Shown piece by piece: positions 5,149-7,794 of a stretch of 7,794 nt of DNA; the first letter of the stretch is position 1; each line of letters starts with the position of its first letter. Source of the DNA: Candidatus Omnitrophota bacterium (GTDB lineage Bacteria; Omnitrophota; Gorgyraeia; B26-G9). The stretch lies in NCBI GenBank assembly GCA_018399295.1, contig JAGYOO010000055.1:1-7794 (forward strand), given 5' to 3'. The notes under the pieces are model-generated. The model saw only the letters and a program-made list of their open reading frames with translations, searched no databases and had not been told where the DNA came from. A program made the position numbers and the translations under genes.

Positions 5149-5833
5149 TGTCTTTTCCTTCTTTAATCCTGTTCTCTAAAAATTCTACCTTTTTTCGTAA
5201 TTCATCCAGTGTCTGAGTAATCGGGTCCAGAACATGGATGTGATCAAGGGTCCGTTCTATTTTATTACCATCCTGCTTAGTCACATGGCCCGGGACCCCG
5301 ACAACCGTGGAATTAGGCGGCACATCACTGATAACCACCGCGTTTGCTCCGACATAGGAATTTTTCCCGATAACAATATTTCCCAATACTTTAGCACCGG
5401 CACCAATTACGACATTATCTTCGATATTCGGATGCCGCTTGCCTTTTTCCTTACCGGTCCCCCCCAAAGTCACCCCTTGAAAAATAGTTACATTATCTCC
5501 AACAATCGAGGTTTCCCCAATAACCACACCCATTCCGTGATCAATGAACAACCCCGCCCCGATCCGGGCGGCCGGATGGATCTCAATACCCGTCAGCCAG
5601 CGGTTGAATTGAGACAGGAATCGGGGCAAAAATGGCACTTTCATCTGCCACAGTCCGTTCGCCATCCGGTGGAGTATAAGCGCGTGAAGCCCGGAATAAG
5701 TAAGCGCAATCTCAATAATACCGGTTGCCGAGGGATCTCTTTCCCGGGTGGAATGGATCTCTTTCCGGAAAATCACGGCTACCGTTAAAAACAGGACTAT
5801 GATAATTATCAGGATCAGGGTTATTAATTCCAT
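5129..5833 (-). CDS. cysE: Serine O-acetyltransferase with N-terminal membrane anchor
   Basis: CysE transfers acetyl from acetyl-CoA to L-serine, giving O-acetylserine, the committed step of cysteine synthesis. From the ATG at 5833 the protein has 234 residues, close to the shorter EpsC-like form. The left-handed beta-helix (hexapeptide repeats) spans about 85-190. Catalytic residues are visible: Asp98-His99 (FIDHGMGVVIGET) and His134 (GKRHPNI), plus the typical VTLGGTGK loop and GAGAKVLGN turn. Unusually, residues 3-22 are a strong hydrophobic segment (LITLILIIIIVLFLTVAVIF), suggesting a membrane tether; the C-terminal 30 residues look like a coiled coil (LDELRKKVEFLENRIKEG). A longer frame reaches back to a TTG at 5875, inside ispF. 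I prefer the ATG at 5833 because GGAG lies six bases before it and it begins 14 bases after the ispF stop. The end overlaps cysS by 20 bases. Confidence 0.96.
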   Translation of the reverse strand: MELITLILIIIIVLFLTVAVIFRKEIHSTRERDPSATGIIEIALTYSGLHALILHRMANGLWQMKVPFLPRFLSQFNRWLTGIEIHPAARIGAGLFIDHGMGVVIGETSIVGDNVTIFQGVTLGGTGKEKGKRHPNIEDNVVIGAGAKVLGNIVIGKNSYVGANAVVISDVPPNSTVVGVPGHVTKQDGNKIERTLDHIHVLDPITQTLDELRKKVEFLENRIKEGKDNGSKDI

Positions 5834-5847
5834 GTATTTCTCCGAAA

Positions 5848-6321
5848 TCAGACCGGTTGAAGTAAAGCTATGCAACAGGCCGCTACGGCCTCTCCTCTTC
5901 CCACCGCGTCCAGGCCTTCACCAGTCTTGGCCTTAATGTTTACATCCGCTTTTTCCAGCGAAAGAATCCGCGACAGACTCTCCCGAATGCGTTCCTTGAA
6001 CGGGCTGATGCGAATATCTTCGGCAAAAATAATGCAATCCAGATTAATGATCCGATATGACTTGCCCTGAATCAACGCGTGCGCTTTCTCCAGGATTATT
6101 CGGCTGTTCATATCCCTATTTGACGGCTCCGTATCCGGAAACAACTCTCCGATATCTCCCAGACCGGCCGCTCCCAACAGGGCATCACTGACCGCGTGCA
6201 GCAAAACGTCCGCGTCTGAATGCCCCAGCAGTCCTTTTCGTGAAGGCAGCTGGACACCTCCCAGGATCAGTTTTCGCCCGGTTACCAATCGATGCGTGTC
6301 GTGACCAAATCCCACTCTCAA
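5848..6321 (-). CDS. ispF: 2-C-methyl-D-erythritol 2,4-cyclodiphosphate synthase
   Basis: IspF converts CDP-methylerythritol 2-phosphate to the cyclic diphosphate with release of CMP, the fifth step of the MEP isoprenoid pathway, in the cytoplasm. The 157-residue length is normal. Metal ligands are D8 and H10 (GHDTH) and H42 (SDADVLLHA). Other family motifs are GDIGELFPDTEP (about 55-66) and the C-terminal KTGEGLDAVGRGEAVA that shapes the CDP pocket. The start is TTG at 6321, overlapping the ispD stop (TTGA). It gives the family-typical MRVGF opening. A GTG two codons later is the alternative. The upstream ribosome site is weak, so coupling to ispD translation is likely. A separate IspF next to a separate IspD contrasts with the fused IspDF of some proteobacteria. 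Confidence 0.98.
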   Translation of the reverse strand: MRVGFGHDTHRLVTGRKLILGGVQLPSRKGLLGHSDADVLLHAVSDALLGAAGLGDIGELFPDTEPSNRDMNSRIILEKAHALIQGKSYRIINLDCIIFAEDIRISPFKERIRESLSRILSLEKADVNIKAKTGEGLDAVGRGEAVAACCIALLQPV

Positions 6322-7010
6322 CCGCGCCCCCGCCTTTCCAGTAACTCCCTCACCCGGACCAGGTCCTGAATGCTGGTGACCTTGAAATTACCCCGACTGC
6401 CGGGGACGAGTCTTACTTTACCACCTGTTTTTTCAACAAGTTGAGAATCATCAAAAAATTCAGTCTTAGACAGGGCTGCCTTCTCATACGCCCGACGCAG
6501 CAGCTCAGCCCGGAATACCTGCGGTGTATGCGCCTCCCAAAGGCCGGAACGGTCCAGTGTAGCGGCTACCTTCAAACCGGAGGCGCATGATTTTATGGTA
6601 TTAACACAGGGAACAGCGCTTACCGCGGCTCCGGTCCGGACCGCCGCTTTCAGGCAGTCCCGTATAATTTTGCGGCTGACCAGCGGCCGGGCTCCATCAT
6701 GGATTATGACAAAATCCGCGTCAAGCTCTATTGCGTTCAGCCCATTCAGCACTGAACGACTGCGGGTGTTTCCTCCGGCGATTATCTTTCTTACTTTTTT
6801 CAGATTATATTGCCGCACAATCCGCTCTGACCGCCGGACCTGGGCCAGGGGAACCACCAGGACAACTTCAGATATCTCTTTTATCCGTTCCAATTCAAGC
6901 AGCGGATAAACCAGCAGTGGTTTTCCCGCTGCCTTCAGAAAAACCTTAGGCGTTTTACTCCCCAGACGCGTGCCACTGCCTGCCGCCGGGATGATGGCCG
7001 CTGTTTTCAT
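6318..7010 (-). CDS. ispD: 2-C-methyl-D-erythritol 4-phosphate cytidylyltransferase
   Basis: IspD joins CTP and methylerythritol 4-phosphate to make CDP-methylerythritol, the third step of the MEP pathway. The 230-residue length is typical. Visible motifs include the nucleotide-binding loop [18 protein letters not shown] (8-25, with R15 and K22), [13 protein letters not shown] (79-91), HDGARPLV (104-111), HTPQVF (161-166), an acidic DD (177-178), and [14 protein letters not shown] (204-217), which carries the family's conserved NxK. No key residue appears to be missing. The ATG at 7010 overlaps the PIN/TRAM stop (ATGA), and no good Shine-Dalgarno is present, so translation is probably coupled to that gene. 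The 3' end overlaps the ispF start. IspD directly follows yacL-type genes in Firmicutes too, which supports one operon. Confidence 0.98.
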   Translation of the reverse strand: MKTAAIIPAAGSGTRLGSKTPKVFLKAAGKPLLVYPLLELERIKEISEVVLVVPLAQVRRSERIVRQYNLKKVRKIIAGGNTRSRSVLNGLNAIELDADFVIIHDGARPLVSRKIIRDCLKAAVRTGAAVSAVPCVNTIKSCASGLKVAATLDRSGLWEAHTPQVFRAELLRRAYEKAALSKTEFFDDSQLVEKTGGKVRLVPGSRGNFKVTSIQDLVRVRELLERRGRG

Positions 7011-7774
7011 TGATTACTGCTGTTGCCGTTATTTTTCCCGCGCCGGTTGTCCCGGTAATACGGAGCAGAGTCTTTCTTGCCGAATATCATCCGGCCGGCT
7101 GAGGTCTGCAGAACACTGGTCACTGTTACCTGCACCTTCTGGCCGATGAACCTGCGAGCATCTTCCACCACAACCATGGTACCGTCATCAAGATAGGCGA
7201 CGCCCTGGTTGTACTCTTTCCCTTCCTTCACGACCTTGACCTCCATGACTTCTCCGGGAAGCACGACCGGTTTAAGCGCGTTGGCCAGATCGTTGATATT
7301 AAGCACTGTGACACCCTGCAGCTCCGCCACTTTATTGAGATTATAATCATTTGTCAGCACCCGGCCATCCATCACCTTGGCCAGTTTTACGAGCTTACCG
7401 TCAACCTCCGGAACCTCCGGAAACTCTTCATCATGGATCTTTATGTCTACCCGCTGAAGATCCTGAAGCTTTTTAAGAATCTCCAATCCTCTCCGGCCCC
7501 GATTCCGTTTCAATGAATCAGCGGAATCAGCTACCTGCTGAAGTTCTTTGAGAACAAACTGGGGGATCACCAGGCGGCCTTCAATGAATTTTGTCTGGCA
7601 CAGATCGATTACCCTGCCGTCGATAATAACACTTGTATCGAGTATAATATTCTGCTGCACCTGGTCATACCGCGAAAATTTCACGTAAGGGATTATCAGA
7701 TTAAACTCATCTCTCCCCCGGATCGCCACGGTCATGCCCAGGTAACACAGAACCAGGGTAAACACGACCTTCAT
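7007..7774 (-). CDS. YacL-like PIN/TRAM-domain membrane protein (5' end uncertain, probably incomplete)
   Basis: From the ATG at 7774 the protein has 255 residues: a hydrophobic segment (1-18), a PIN domain (about 43-162) and a TRAM domain (about 170-233), then a polar tail. PIN acidic residues are visible in [10 protein letters not shown] (D46), KEL (E77), VDGKL (D125) and TNDYNL (D143). PIN domains are metal-dependent RNases and TRAM domains bind RNA; the precise role of YacL-type proteins is not settled. Bacillus YacL has about 360 residues with four N-terminal membrane helices. Here only the equivalent of the last helix remains. The frame is blocked by an in-frame TAA at 7792-7790, and no Shine-Dalgarno precedes the ATG, so I suspect a broken 5' end or a sequence error at the window edge, although a genuine short form is possible. 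The stop overlaps ispD (ATGA). Confidence 0.85.
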   Translation of the reverse strand: MKVVFTLVLCYLGMTVAIRGRDEFNLIIPYVKFSRYDQVQQNIILDTSVIIDGRVIDLCQTKFIEGRLVIPQFVLKELQQVADSADSLKRNRGRRGLEILKKLQDLQRVDIKIHDEEFPEVPEVDGKLVKLAKVMDGRVLTNDYNLNKVAELQGVTVLNINDLANALKPVVLPGEVMEVKVVKEGKEYNQGVAYLDDGTMVVVEDARRFIGQKVQVTVTSVLQTSAGRMIFGKKDSAPYYRDNRRGKNNGNSSNQ

Positions 7775-7794
7775 CGTGCGCGCGGTTGTTTAGT

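Noticed and set aside
4363..5166. Long plus-strand open frame (267 codons) antisense to cysS.
   Set aside because: It lies entirely over cysS, which has all synthetase motifs. The antisense product has no recognisable domain, ribosome site or promoter.
5234..5788. Plus-strand open frame (184 codons) antisense to cysE.
   Set aside because: It shadows a clearly conserved hexapeptide-repeat enzyme, and the product is Pro/Asn-rich with no family features.
5834..5875. N-terminal extension of CysE to a TTG at 5875.
   Set aside because: It would overlap ispF by 28 bases. The ATG at 5833 has a well-spaced GGAG and starts directly at the hydrophobic anchor.

Overview
Every supportable gene in this 7.8 kb bacterial window lies on the minus strand, so transcription runs from high to low coordinates. 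Both edges cut into genes: the last gene (base 1) has no stop in the window, and the first (near base 7774) begins so close to the edge that its 5' end is uncertain. The window could be a short metagenomic contig, but the sequence cannot prove that. The organism uses the MEP isoprenoid pathway, sigma-70-type promoters and Shine-Dalgarno sites, and has cyclic di-GMP signalling. The order PIN/TRAM protein, ispD, ispF, cysE, cysS is shared with Firmicutes (the yacL-ispD-ispF-gltX-cysE-cysS region, here without gltX). It also fits uncultured lineages such as Omnitrophota; I cannot place the organism firmly.

Region 1 (7774 to 3703) is a compact housekeeping operon: a YacL-like PIN/TRAM protein, ispD, ispF, cysE and cysS. 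Most joins overlap by a few bases (PIN/ispD 4, ispD/ispF 4 with a TTG start, cysE/cysS 20); ispF and cysE are 14 bases apart. IspD and IspF act in the same pathway. CysE makes O-acetylserine for cysteine synthesis and CysS charges tRNA with cysteine.

Region 2 (3702 to 2045) starts at a very good TTGACA-N17-TATACT promoter just after cysS. Next comes an AT-rich leader with a 15-bp palindrome that could be an operator, then a ROK-family regulator with an N-terminal winged helix and no usual zinc site, then a 90-residue two-helix membrane protein.

Region 3 (2044 to 1) is the most interesting. A second strong promoter drives a leader of about 230 nt that contains a GEMM-type cyclic di-GMP-I riboswitch and an intrinsic terminator, followed by a 124-residue exported or membrane protein of unknown function. 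After a strong bidirectional terminator come a PilZ-domain protein (predicted c-di-GMP receptor) and two secreted paralogs. These three are joined by 1-base stop/start overlaps (TAATG, TGATG). The paralogs share a distinctive unit of about 15 residues with a central Gly-aromatic pair. Riboswitch and PilZ together suggest a locus for envelope or surface functions that is wired to c-di-GMP at both RNA and protein level. This reading is inferred from context and no phenotype is shown.

I see no tRNA, rRNA, CRISPR array, insertion sequence or origin, and no convincing plus-strand gene.
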